A DNA stretch of 31,341 bases, from assembly GCA_045541915.1 (NCBI GenBank), contig JAZQJZ010000021.1, positions 1 through 31,341 on the forward strand. The letters run 5' to 3'. Source of the DNA: RGIG5579 sp045541915. GTDB lineage: Bacteria > Bacillota > Clostridia > Oscillospirales > SIG627. Below, in pieces: positions 7,492 to 14,955 of this stretch. The position numbers and the translations under genes were made by a program. Position 1 is the stretch's first letter. Each line of letters starts with the position of its first letter. A model generated the notes under the pieces. The model was given only the letters and a program-made list of their open reading frames with translations. It had not been told where the DNA came from and ran no database searches.

Positions 7492-8732
7492 AGACCTGAC
7501 TCCTCCAGTGATATTTTGATCTCCTTTACGCCGGCAAGCTGCTCTTTCTTTAAGGAAATCGATTCCATTTCTCCCGGAGCAACCTTCCATCTCTTTTGAG
7601 ATAAAATCACTTTTTCACCGTCGAAAACGATAAGCTTTACATTTTTTAAAACACTGCTAACGCGAAAATATAGGCTTATGTCTTTTTCCTCTGTGATTCT
7701 TTGGGGGACGGTATAACGGATCTTTTCATTCGTCTTGATTTCAATATCAATTGGATTCTTTTCTTTCTTCCCAAAGATCCACTCTGCCGCGGCGCGTCCT
7801 GCAATTTCCGCTTCCCGGGAAACATAATCCACCAGGTCATGAACGTGAAGCACATTGCCGCAAGCAAAAATTCCGGGCACCGAGGTCTGCCTGTTTTGAT
7901 CCACAACCGCACCGTTTGTGCTTGGATCCAGGGTAATATTTGCTTTTTTGGAAAGCTCGTTTTCGGGGATCAATCCAACGGAGAATAGCACGGTATCGCA
8001 AGGAATATATTCTTTTGTTTCCTCTATCGGTGCTCGATTCTCATCCACTTGGGCGATGGTAACTCCCTCCACCCGATCCTTTCCGTGGATCTTAACAATG
8101 GTATGCCCCAATTTTAAGGGGATATCAAAATCGCGCAAGCACTGCTGAATATTTCTTGCAAGGCCTCCCGAATAGGACATTAATTCGCAAACGGCACGGA
8201 CAGATGCCCCCTCCAGGGTCATTCTTCTTGCCATGATCAGTCCAATGTCTCCGCTACCCAAAATTACCACATTTTTTCCCGGAAGATACCCCATTTGATT
8301 CACAAGCTTCTGGGCGGTGCCGGCACTATAGACTCCCGCCGGTCTGGTGCCGGCAATATTCAGGGCACCCTTGGGGCGCTCTCTGCAGCCCATTGCAAGA
8401 ACAATCGCCTTCGCCCGGATTTGAAATATACCGTCTTGGGTATTGGTAGCCGTAATGCATCTGTCTTCGGTCAGATCCACCACAGTGGTGCCAATTTTAT
8501 ATAAGATGCCCAATTCCCTTATTTTTTCTTCATAGCGCCAAGCGTATTCCGGACCGGTCAATTCTTCTCCGAATTGATGCAATCCAAAGCCATTGTGAAT
8601 ACACTGCTGCAAAATTCCGCCCAGATGCTCTTCTCTTTCCAGAATCAAAATATCCCGGATGCCACATTCATAAGCGGCAAGCGCCGCGCTCATTCCAGCC
8701 GGTCCTCCGCCGATGATCACCAAGTCTTTCAT
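7488..8732 (-). CDS. NAD(P)/FAD-dependent oxidoreductase, GlpABC-trio type, 414 aa
   Basis: Two-dinucleotide-binding flavoprotein (Pyr_redox_2 type). The FAD site is 'VIIGGGPAGMSAALAA' near the N-terminus, the NAD(P) site 'NVVILGSGDIGLIMARR' near the middle, and 'VPGIFACGNVLHVHDLVD' is the second FAD-contact motif. It starts 9 bases after the stop of the GlpA-like gene. In this known trio it probably re-oxidises the partner dehydrogenase or reduces NAD. The family call is firm; electron acceptor and substrate are unknown. Confidence 0.9.
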   Translation of the reverse strand: MKDLVIIGGGPAGMSAALAAYECGIRDILILEREEHLGGILQQCIHNGFGLHQFGEELTGPEYAWRYEEKIRELGILYKIGTTVVDLTEDRCITATNTQDGIFQIRAKAIVLAMGCRERPKGALNIAGTRPAGVYSAGTAQKLVNQMGYLPGKNVVILGSGDIGLIMARRMTLEGASVRAVCELMSYSGGLARNIQQCLRDFDIPLKLGHTIVKIHGKDRVEGVTIAQVDENRAPIEETKEYIPCDTVLFSVGLIPENELSKKANITLDPSTNGAVVDQNRQTSVPGIFACGNVLHVHDLVDYVSREAEIAGRAAAEWIFGKKEKNPIDIEIKTNEKIRYTVPQRITEEKDISLYFRVSSVLKNVKLIVFDGEKVILSQKRWKVAPGEMESISLKKEQLAGVKEIKISLEESGL

Positions 8733-8741
8733 GTTTTCTCC

Positions 8742-10166
8742 CTATTTTGTTTTCTTGATATTCAGGTAAGATCCTTTGCCGAATTTGGTGACACTCTCGT
8801 ATGGGATCCCCATCTCTTTTGCCAAGAGACCGATGATATGTGGACTGCAAAAGCCCCCTTGGCAACGGCCCATTTGGGCGCGGGTTCTCCGCTTTACTCC
8901 ATCCAGATCTCTGGCTTTTGGATGTTGGCGGATGGCATCTAAAATTTCTCCTTCGGTCACATTTTCACAGCGGCATATGATCTTGCCGTAAGCAGGATTC
9001 TCGCGGATCAAACGGTTCTTTTCCTCCAGAGTGGCATCGCGAAAGGCGTGCATTGGCTTTCGAACGGGGCAAAAATCTCCCTTTTCCGTCAGTTCCAGGC
9101 CCTGCTCCTTCAAATGTAAAACCATCTCTTCCGCTATGGCGGGAGAAGCAGAAAGACCGGGAGATTCGATTCCGGCCACATTCCAAAAGCCCTTTTCGGG
9201 GGAAGTGATGATAAAATCTCCGGTATCTCCCACCGCTCTTAAGCCGCAAAAGGATGTAATGACTTTACCCGAAGGAATTCCTTTCACGCTCTCGGAGGCC
9301 TTCTCCAATACTTCCGAAAGACCTTCGGCGGTGGTTTGGGTATTTCCCTTCTCTTCCATATCGTAAGAGGTTGGGCCCAAAAGCACATTGCCGTCCACCG
9401 TTGGCGTCACCAGAATACCCTTCCCCATTTTAGTGGGGGTTCTGAAGACGGTGTGGGAGATCAAGCCATCACATTCCCGATCCAAAAGAACATACTCTCC
9501 TTTTCTGGGATGGATTCGAAAAGAGAGATCCCCTACAAGTGAGGCAATTCGATCAGCAAACAGTCCGGCACAGTTGACCACAAAACGCGCACTTACCAAT
9601 TCCTCTTTAGAGAAAATCTGATATCCCTCTTTTTCTTTTTCGATCCGTTCTACTGAAAAATCGCATTTTAAGTGAACGCCGTTATCCATGGCATTTCCCA
9701 TAGCCGCAACGGTCAGTTCATACGGACAAACAATGGCGCTGGTGGGCGCATACAGCGCAAAATGCGCTTGAGAGGAAAGATTGGGCTCTATTTCCCTTAA
9801 TTCCTTTTCCTCCAGGATTCTAAGGCCCCGGACACCGTTTTGTATCCCGCGGCTGTGCAGTTCCTCTAAAACATTCCGGTCCTCCGAGCAAGTGCCAATC
9901 ACCAAAGCACCGTTATTTTTGTATTTGACTCCCAAATCTCGGCAAAGAGAAGCCATCATACGGGAGCCGGATACATTAAGCCTGGCCTTCAGGCTATTCT
10001 CCTTGGCATCAAAGCCGGCATGGACGATGGCCGAATTTGCCTTCGTGGTTCCCATGGCCACATCATGTTCCTTTTCCAAAACACAAATCTTCAGATCGTA
10101 TTTTGATAGTGCTCTTGCGGTCATAGCACCTATAACGCCCGCGCCGATAATGGCAACATCATACAT
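8742..10166 (-). CDS. GlpA-like FAD-dependent dehydrogenase with C-terminal [2Fe-2S] BFD domain, 474 aa
   Basis: DAO-family flavoprotein with 'VAIIGAGVIGAMTARAL' at the N-terminus and a C-terminal BFD-like Fe-S domain with C398, C400, C435 and C440 ('CRCENVTEGE', 'GRCQGGFC'). This matches anaerobic glycerol-3-phosphate dehydrogenase-like proteins of Clostridia. The start is set at 10166 (M of 'MYDVAIIG') after AGAGGG; upstream in-frame codons to 10271 run through the promoter and are rejected. It is first in a three-gene operon and divergent from a DeoR regulator. Glycerol-3-phosphate is the likely substrate, but no glycerol kinase or facilitator is in the window. Confidence 0.88.
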   Translation of the reverse strand: MYDVAIIGAGVIGAMTARALSKYDLKICVLEKEHDVAMGTTKANSAIVHAGFDAKENSLKARLNVSGSRMMASLCRDLGVKYKNNGALVIGTCSEDRNVLEELHSRGIQNGVRGLRILEEKELREIEPNLSSQAHFALYAPTSAIVCPYELTVAAMGNAMDNGVHLKCDFSVERIEKEKEGYQIFSKEELVSARFVVNCAGLFADRIASLVGDLSFRIHPRKGEYVLLDRECDGLISHTVFRTPTKMGKGILVTPTVDGNVLLGPTSYDMEEKGNTQTTAEGLSEVLEKASESVKGIPSGKVITSFCGLRAVGDTGDFIITSPEKGFWNVAGIESPGLSASPAIAEEMVLHLKEQGLELTEKGDFCPVRKPMHAFRDATLEEKNRLIRENPAYGKIICRCENVTEGEILDAIRQHPKARDLDGVKRRTRAQMGRCQGGFCSPHIIGLLAKEMGIPYESVTKFGKGSYLNIKKTK

Positions 10167-10206
10167 TTTCTTTCCCTCTAACTTGACAACATTAATTACA
10201 AGCATT

Positions 10207-10235
10207 ATAATAAAACGATCAAATATGATTGTCAA
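10207..10235 (-). promoter_or_regulatory. Promoter of the GlpA-like operon with operator in the spacer
   Basis: Minus strand -35 TTGACA (10230-10235), 17-base spacer, -10 TATTAT (10207-10212). The spacer contains AAACGATCAAA (10213-10223, + strand reading), so a protein bound there would block RNA polymerase. Confidence 0.75.
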
Positions 10236-10266
10236 TAAACGGCCAAAAATTCGATAAACGATCAAA
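10213..10266. promoter_or_regulatory. Two direct copies of AAACGATCAAA, candidate DeoR/GlpR operator
   Basis: Exact 11-mers at 10213-10223 and 10256-10266, 43 bp apart, close to four helical turns. One lies inside the promoter of the divergent GlpA-like operon. The other overlaps the weak -10 (GATAAA, 10253-10258) of the regulator's own promoter, whose -35 is TTGTCA at 10229-10234. AAAC/ATCAAA-rich sites resemble known DeoR-family operators. Binding itself is inference. Confidence 0.6.
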
Positions 10267-10287
10267 ATCAATCAAAAAGAGGTTAAA

Positions 10288-11040
10288 ATGATAACAGAAG
10301 AACGGTACGATAAAATTCTTTCCCTTTTGGAAAAGGAGCAGTATGTAACGGCAAGCGATTTGAGCAAAAGACTTTTTGTCAGCCTTCCCACCATTCGCCG
10401 GGATTTGGCAGAATTGCAGCGTCGGAATCAGATCATCCGGAGTCACGGCGGGGCAAAAATGATCCAATCCGAGCACATTGTGGCCCCCTTGAATTTCAGA
10501 AAGACGGTTCACGCCAATGAAAAAAGAACCCTTTGTCGGGCGGCGGCAGAGCTGATCCGGGACAACGATATTATTTTCATTGATTCCTCCACCACCACAC
10601 TGCAAATGGCCGATTTCATTTCCGAAAAAAAACAGATCACCGTCATTACAAACGGAATCCCGCTGGCCACACTTTTGGTGAAAAAAGGGATCAAAACCTA
10701 CTGCACCGGTGGAGAAATATTCGAAAATTCTCTGGCACATTTCGGTAGCTTTGCGGAAGAATTTATCCAGCGGTTCAACATTGATACGCTCTTTTTCTCC
10801 TGCCACGGAGTCAGTGAAAAGGGGATGCTTGCAGATCCTTCATTGCCGGAAACACAAATCCGAAAAACTGCCATTTTGCAATCCCGAAAAACCGTTTTCC
10901 TTTGCGATGAAACCAAATTTCTGAAAACCACCCCCTACAATTTGATTCCGATTCAGTCCATCGACTGCATTATTACCAACGCAAAAAACGTGGAACAATA
11001 TTTTGTTCCCAGTGAGCGAAACCAGATTATTGTGGTTTAA
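10288..11040 (+). CDS. DeoR/GlpR-family transcriptional repressor, 250 aa
   Basis: Winged HTH at residues 1-57 ('ERYDKILSLLEKEQYVT', then 'VSLPTIRRDLAELQ', then 'IIRSHGGA'), followed by the DeoR C-terminal sensor with 'DNDIIFIDSSTTTLQMA', 'ITVITNGIPLA' and 'KTVFLCDETKF', which binds phosphorylated sugars in the family. The ATG at 10288 follows AAGAGG. It is divergent from the GlpA-like operon and shares the operator-bearing region, so it most likely represses that operon and itself. Confidence 0.93.
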   Translation: MITEERYDKILSLLEKEQYVTASDLSKRLFVSLPTIRRDLAELQRRNQIIRSHGGAKMIQSEHIVAPLNFRKTVHANEKRTLCRAAAELIRDNDIIFIDSSTTTLQMADFISEKKQITVITNGIPLATLLVKKGIKTYCTGGEIFENSLAHFGSFAEEFIQRFNIDTLFFSCHGVSEKGMLADPSLPETQIRKTAILQSRKTVFLCDETKFLKTTPYNLIPIQSIDCIITNAKNVEQYFVPSERNQIIVV

Positions 11041-11090
11041 CCTGCGCTCTCCTTCTCAGTTTTTGCGATCCGTTTGACGGTTGGCACACA

Positions 11091-11123
11091 AAAAACGAGG
11101 TGAAATTTCACCTCGTTTTTTTC
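11091..11123 (+). terminator. Palindromic terminator, GAGGTGAA family, copy 1
   Basis: Perfect inverted repeat with arms ACGAGGTGAAA (11095-11105) and TTTCACCTCGT (11106-11116), flanked by A5 and T7. Follows the DeoR gene. First of five related copies in the window. Confidence 0.85.
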
Positions 11124-11295
11124 AAATCTTTTCCGATGGCTCTTTCTCCGAGTAAAAATCATAGTACATCCAAAGGATGGTGTATCGGTCCTTTCAATCC
11201 TTAGCGTAAAGAATGGCATCCCGTTCAATATAGGCTGCCCCAATGGGACCGGTATGCTTTTTTCCGTAGGAGAAATCAAAATCCAAAATGAGCAA
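11122..11295 (-). pseudogene. Possible decayed reading frame of unknown family
   Basis: Between the DeoR and pit genes, one minus-strand frame reads 'LDFDFSYGKKHTGPIGAAYI', then 'ERDAILYAKD', a TGA at 11195-11197, and continues in the same frame with 'KDRYTILWMYYDFYSEKEPS' up to a stop at 11122-11124. The composition looks protein-like, but there is no ATG or ribosome binding site and I do not recognise the family. It may be the tail of a dead gene. Confidence is low because the piece is short. Confidence 0.3.
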
Positions 11296-11386
11296 ATTTG
11301 TTTTTAAATGAATTTACCACAAACTTGCAAACTAAAAAACGACGTTTTTTTACAAAAAAATATGCGTTTTCGAAACAAGAATATAC

Positions 11387-11415
11387 TTGACATTTTATTC
11401 TTTCTAAAATAGAAT
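11387..11415 (+). promoter_or_regulatory. Promoter of the pit operon
   Basis: TTGACA (11387-11392), 17 bases, TAGAAT (11410-11415). An A/T inverted repeat (AAAAAACG-A-CGTTTTTT, 11334-11350) lies about 37 bp upstream. No recognisable Pho box was seen. Confidence 0.75.
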
Positions 11416-11469
11416 ATAATCGACGTAATTCGAGGTAAAAATGAGTGTTATTATAAGAAAGGAATGCTT

Positions 11470-12525
11470 ATGGATTCAATCTTGGTGTTCTGGGGTCAGA
11501 TGACGTCGAACCCGCTTTTATTTGTGGCTGTGATGCTGACTTTGGGCGTAATCCTGGTAAACGGATGGACAGACGCCCCCAATGCCATCGCCACTTGCGT
11601 GGTCACCCGTTGTATGCCGCCAAAAGCCGCTATTTTAATGGCTGCTGTGTTCAATTTTCTCGGCGTTTTTGTGATGACCAAAATCAGCAACGAAGTGGCA
11701 GTAACCATCACCAGTATGGTCAATTTCGGCGAAAACTCGGGCCGGACTGTTATCATTGTGTTGTGTGCAGCAATGCTCGCCATTGTTATTTGGGCAACCC
11801 TGGCTTGGTTATTTGGTATTCCCACCAGCGAAAGCCACGCTCTGATTGCCGGTCTGACCGGCGGCGCAATGGCACTTTGCGGAATGGATGCCATCGTTTG
11901 GGATCAGTGGCTGAAGGTTATTTACGGTATTTTCATTTCCGTCACGCTTGGCTTTGGATTGGCTTGGGTGATCTGCAAACTGGTCACCATGATCTTCTAT
12001 CATGCAAACCGCCCGAAGACCGAACCCTTTTTCCGAGGTGCACAGATCGTAGGTGCAGCTTCTATGGCCTTTATGCACGGTGCTCAAGACGGACAAAAAT
12101 TTATGGGCATTATTCTGCTTTGCGTATTTACTCTGCAAGGCACCGGCGCGGCTGGATCCACCTTTGAAATTCCCACCTGGCTGATGATCCTTTGCTCCAT
12201 TGTGATGGGCGCAGGCACGGCTATGGGTGGTAAAAAAATCATCAAATCCGTTGGTATGGATATGGTGAAGCTGGAAAAATACCAGGGCTTTTCGGCAGAC
12301 ATTGCCTCTTCTCTGGCTTTGGTGTTCTGTTCCGTATTCGGTCTGCCGGTTTCCACCACTCACGTGAAGACCACCTCCATTATGGGTGTTGGCGCAGTAA
12401 AACGGATCTCCGCCATCAACTTCGGTGTGGTAAAGGAAATGGTGCTGACCTGGATCCTGACCTTCCCCGGTTGCGGACTTTTAGCTTATTTGGTAACCAA
12501 ACTGTTCTTATTGATCTTTAACTGA
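11470..12525 (+). CDS. pit: PiT-family inorganic phosphate transporter, 351 aa
   Basis: Membrane symporter for phosphate. Two inverted PiT signature repeats are visible: 'NGWTDAPNAIATCVVTR' in the N-terminal half and 'PVSTTHVKTTSIMGVGAVKR' in the C-terminal half. 'FGIPTSESHALIAGLTGG' and 'MAFMHGAQDGQKFMG' are further conserved loops, with about ten hydrophobic segments. The ATG at 11470 is preferred over an in-frame ATG at 11464 because AGGA sits 6 bases before it. It is followed 16 bases later by a DUF47 gene, the standard partner. Confidence 0.94.
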   Translation: MDSILVFWGQMTSNPLLFVAVMLTLGVILVNGWTDAPNAIATCVVTRCMPPKAAILMAAVFNFLGVFVMTKISNEVAVTITSMVNFGENSGRTVIIVLCAAMLAIVIWATLAWLFGIPTSESHALIAGLTGGAMALCGMDAIVWDQWLKVIYGIFISVTLGFGLAWVICKLVTMIFYHANRPKTEPFFRGAQIVGAASMAFMHGAQDGQKFMGIILLCVFTLQGTGAAGSTFEIPTWLMILCSIVMGAGTAMGGKKIIKSVGMDMVKLEKYQGFSADIASSLALVFCSVFGLPVSTTHVKTTSIMGVGAVKRISAINFGVVKEMVLTWILTFPGCGLLAYLVTKLFLLIFN

Positions 12526-12541
12526 TAGGAGGAATTGAAAA

Positions 12542-13162
12542 ATGGCAAAAGGTGATAAATTTTATTTTGAAAACTATATGGCTGGTGCCGAGCTTTCCAA
12601 AAAGGCGGCTCTTTATCTTGTGGAATGTCTGGAGCAATACAATCCTGAAGAAATTGAATCCATGATCGAAAACATGCACAAGATCGAGCATTCTGCCGAC
12701 ATCAACAAGCATAAAATGAACGACGCTCTGGCAAAGGCGTTCGTTACCCCGGTGGATCGGGAGGATCTGGATATGCTCAGCCATAATCTGGATCAGGTCA
12801 CTGATACCATCGAAGAGATCCTCCAGAAGTTCTATATCTACAACATTCAGTCGGTGGAACCGGAAGCGATTGATTTTGCAAAGAACCTGGTAAAATCCTG
12901 CGATTTGATGCACGAATTGATGAGTGAATTTGAAAACTTCAAGCATTCCAAAAAGATCCACAAGCTGATCGTGGACTTAAACGATGCGGAAGAGGATTGC
13001 GACAGACTGTTCCTTGCTTCCATGCGCAAGCTGACCAAGGATCGCTCTGATGCCATCAAGATTCTTTCCTGGCGCGAGATCTACGAATGCTTTGAAGCTT
13101 GTGCCGACGCTTGCGAGCACGTCAGCGAATGTGTTGGCACCGTCATTATGAAAAACACCTGA
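12542..13162 (+). CDS. DUF47-family (PhoU-like) phosphate transport accessory protein, 206 aa
   Basis: All-helical PhoU-like protein of the DUF47/TIGR00153 family. Visible family segments are 'IENMHKIEHSADINKHKMND', 'AFVTPVDREDLDMLSHNLDQ' and the C-terminal 'ILSWREIYECFEACADACEH'. In bacteria DUF47 genes sit beside pit and tune low-affinity phosphate uptake. AGGAGG precedes the ATG at 12542. Operon membership with pit is clear from the 16-base gap; the regulatory mechanism is known only in outline. Confidence 0.93.
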   Translation: MAKGDKFYFENYMAGAELSKKAALYLVECLEQYNPEEIESMIENMHKIEHSADINKHKMNDALAKAFVTPVDREDLDMLSHNLDQVTDTIEEILQKFYIYNIQSVEPEAIDFAKNLVKSCDLMHELMSEFENFKHSKKIHKLIVDLNDAEEDCDRLFLASMRKLTKDRSDAIKILSWREIYECFEACADACEHVSECVGTVIMKNT

Positions 13163-13166
13163 TATC

Positions 13167-13199
13167 AAAAAAGCGGAGTGAAATTCACTCCGCTTTTTC
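13167..13199. terminator. Palindromic terminator, copy 2 (covarying GGAGTGAA form)
   Basis: Arms GCGGAGTGAA (13173-13182) and TTCACTCCGC (13184-13193) with A6 before and T5 after. Compared with the other copies, GAGG/CCTC has become GGAG/CTCC on both arms, so pairing is kept. It serves the DUF47 gene and the convergent hydrolase. Confidence 0.88.
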
Positions 13200-13200
13200 T

Positions 13201-13869
13201 TTATCCGTAATAGTCGCCGGAAAACTCTTCCGACTGTTTTTGTTCCCGATCAGTGGTAAAGGAAAGAAGCCAATCGTAATTTTCTTCTGTGGAATACACT
13301 TTGTTCCAACAATTATGCTTCAATTGCGGGAACAGGATCAATTCCGCGTTGCCGCCCTTTCGATTGATCGCTTTGACCATTTCAAGGCTTTCCAGAGGAT
13401 CCACCACCGTGTCGCAGATTCCGTGGAACGTGCGAACGGGAACTTCTGCCAGTTTTCCTGCAAAAGCAGGGATTCCGCCGCCACACACGGGCATAATGGA
13501 GGCAAACCAGGACGCGCGAAGAAAAGCCAGTTCGAAAGTTCCGTAGCCACCCATACTGTTGCCGGTGAGATGCACGCGCTTTGGATCGATATATTCCAGA
13601 TTTCTGAAATGATCCACAAGATCAATAAGATACGGCATCATTTCATTCCAGTTTTTCACGTTGCAAAGAGGTGCCAAAACAACATAGCCTCTTTCAGACT
13701 GACGCTCTACCAGTTTGTTAAAAACAGAATTGCCTCTCAACCGCTCCGTATTGTCCCCTCTGGTACCGGCTCCGTGCAGGAAAATAACCAATGGATATTT
13801 TTGATCCGCACTGAAATTTTCAGGGTAAGAAACCAAATATGTTACTTTTCCCAATACATTTTCTTCCAT
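13201..13869 (-). CDS. Alpha/beta hydrolase (esterase/peptidase-like), paralog A, 222 aa
   Basis: Single-domain alpha/beta hydrolase related to PHB-depolymerase and prolyl-oligopeptidase-like esterases. The oxyanion segment is 'FLHGAGTRGD' (30-39), the nucleophile S105 is in 'GNSMGGYG', with acid D153 or D157 in 'ICDTVVD' and H185 in 'LKHNCW'. No signal peptide, so cytoplasmic. It aligns without gaps to the 222-aa protein at 14183-14851. The ATG at 13869 follows GAGGTGG. It probably deacylates imported glycans; the substrate is unknown. Confidence 0.88.
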   Translation of the reverse strand: MEENVLGKVTYLVSYPENFSADQKYPLVIFLHGAGTRGDNTERLRGNSVFNKLVERQSERGYVVLAPLCNVKNWNEMMPYLIDLVDHFRNLEYIDPKRVHLTGNSMGGYGTFELAFLRASWFASIMPVCGGGIPAFAGKLAEVPVRTFHGICDTVVDPLESLEMVKAINRKGGNAELILFPQLKHNCWNKVYSTEENYDWLLSFTTDREQKQSEEFSGDYYG

Positions 13870-13899
13870 TTTTCCACCTCTTCTTTGCTTGTTTTTCCC

Positions 13900-13928
13900 A
13901 TTATATCACACCATTTGAAAAAATACAA
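13900..13928 (-). promoter_or_regulatory. Promoter of hydrolase A
   Basis: Minus strand TTGTAT (13923-13928), 17 bases, TATAAT (13900-13905). The -10 context TGATATAAT also occurs before hydrolase B. Confidence 0.65.
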
Positions 13929-13949
13929 TTTTAAAAAAAGTTGCATATT

Positions 13950-14148
13950 TCACTTTGCTTGATAGCGATTGCGAAATTGACCGGGAGAAAGACCGGTGCT
14001 TTTTTTAAAGGCTCGACTGAAATTGCTATGATCGGAAAAACCGCACTTTTCCACGATCTGACCGATGCTGATGTGGGTATCATTGATGCCGGAATGATCG
14101 GAAAGCTTGTGATCCAAATGCTGGAAACCATGGCATAAATCTAACCAA
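13950..14148 (-). pseudogene. 5'-truncated AraC-family regulator remnant
   Basis: One minus-strand frame reads 'THISIGQIVEKCGFSDHSNF', then 'SRAFKKSTGLSPGQFRNRYQ', a textbook second HTH of an AraC protein, and ends at TGA (13950-13952). Upstream, the frame runs into the terminator of hydrolase B without a start codon, so the sensor domain and first HTH are lost. The overlapping ATG-started 66-aa frame shows no family resemblance. It sits where the intact AraC sits relative to hydrolase B, which suggests a decayed duplicate of an [AraC-hydrolase] unit. Confidence 0.8.
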
Positions 14149-14151
14149 AAT

Positions 14152-14184
14152 AAAAAAGCGAGGTGAATATCACCTCGCTTTTTT
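14152..14184 (-). terminator. Palindromic terminator, copy 3
   Basis: Arms GCGAGGTGA (14158-14166) and TCACCTCGC (14170-14178), loop ATA, flanked by A6 and T6. Placed at the 3' end of hydrolase B. Confidence 0.87.
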
Positions 14185-14851
14185 ATCCGTAATACGCGCC
14201 GGTATACTCTTCCAACAGGGTTTTCTCCCGTTCGGTGGTAAAGGAAAGCAGCCAGTCAAAATTTTTTTCATTGGAATAAACCTCATCCCAGCAACGATGG
14301 TTCAAGTGGGGAAAGAGGATCAATTCTGCGTGTCCGCCTGTGTTGTTCACTACCTTTACCATCTCCAAGCTCTCACTGGGATCTACTGTTTTATCCCGCA
14401 GTCCGTGAAAGGCACGAACGGGAACATCCACCAGTTTTTTTGCAAAAGCAGGGAATCCGCCGCCACACACGGGCATTGTTGCAGCGAACCAATCGGGGCG
14501 CAGAATGGAGAGCTCCCATGTTCCGTAGCCACCCATACTGATACCGGTCAGATAAACACGGGTTTTATCAACAAAGGGAAGTTCTCGCGTCTGCTCTACA
14601 AAACGAATCAAAACGGACATCCATTCATTCCAGTTTCCGTTTTTACAATGGGGGGCAAGGAGAATAAAGCCCTTTGTATTCTGATGCTCTTTTGTTTTCA
14701 ATAAGGGAGAACCGGTTTTCAGAGTCTCGGTCGTTTCGCCGCGAGCGCCGGCGCCGTGCAAAAAAATGATCAGAGGATATTGCTTCTCCTTTTGAAATTC
14801 CTTGGGGTAAGAGATCAGATACTTCATTCCTTCAAATTCTTTTTCTTCCAT
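14183..14851 (-). CDS. Alpha/beta hydrolase, paralog B, 222 aa
   Basis: Same architecture and exact length as paralog A: 'FLHGAGARGE', nucleophile S105 in 'GISMGGYG', acid in 'LRDKTVDPSESLEM', His in 'LNHRCW', and an end in 'YYG' as in A. The shared 'MPVCGGG-PAFA' and 'NYDWLLSFTT'-like segments show recent common ancestry. AAGGAG precedes the ATG at 14851. Its upstream neighbour is an intact AraC gene on the same strand. Likely a cytoplasmic esterase; the true substrate cannot be read from the sequence. Confidence 0.88.
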   Translation of the reverse strand: MEEKEFEGMKYLISYPKEFQKEKQYPLIIFLHGAGARGETTETLKTGSPLLKTKEHQNTKGFILLAPHCKNGNWNEWMSVLIRFVEQTRELPFVDKTRVYLTGISMGGYGTWELSILRPDWFAATMPVCGGGFPAFAKKLVDVPVRAFHGLRDKTVDPSESLEMVKVVNNTGGHAELILFPHLNHRCWDEVYSNEKNFDWLLSFTTEREKTLLEEYTGAYYG

Positions 14852-14900
14852 TTTAACACTCCTTTTGAGATCAAAATACTCGTCCTTGATAGTGGAGTAA

Positions 14901-14929
14901 ATTATATCATACCAGAATCAAAAAGTAAA
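14901..14929 (-). promoter_or_regulatory. Promoter of hydrolase B
   Basis: Minus strand TTTACT (14924-14929), 17 bases, TATAAT (14901-14906) in the context TATGATATAAT. Just upstream, 14934-14948 keeps one arm (GCGGAGTGA on the minus strand) of the recurrent terminator, with the other arm lost. Confidence 0.6.
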
Positions 14930-14955
14930 GAAAAACTCACTCCGCTTTTGTTGAT

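Noticed and set aside
10167..10271. N-terminal extension of the GlpA-like protein
   Set aside because: It would translate through the promoter and operator; the MYDVAIIG start has its own ribosome site.
11195..11197. TGA read as an amino acid (recoding) in the frame at 11122-11295
   Set aside because: Many genes here end in TGA with ATGA overlaps and no SECIS-like element is seen.
13099..13962. 287-codon plus-strand frame over hydrolase A
   Set aside because: Antisense to a hydrolase with an intact catalytic triad; starts inside the DUF47 gene and crosses a terminator.
13931..14131. 66-codon minus-strand frame as a small gene
   Set aside because: Another frame of the same strand shows a clear AraC HTH; the 66-codon frame is its shadow.
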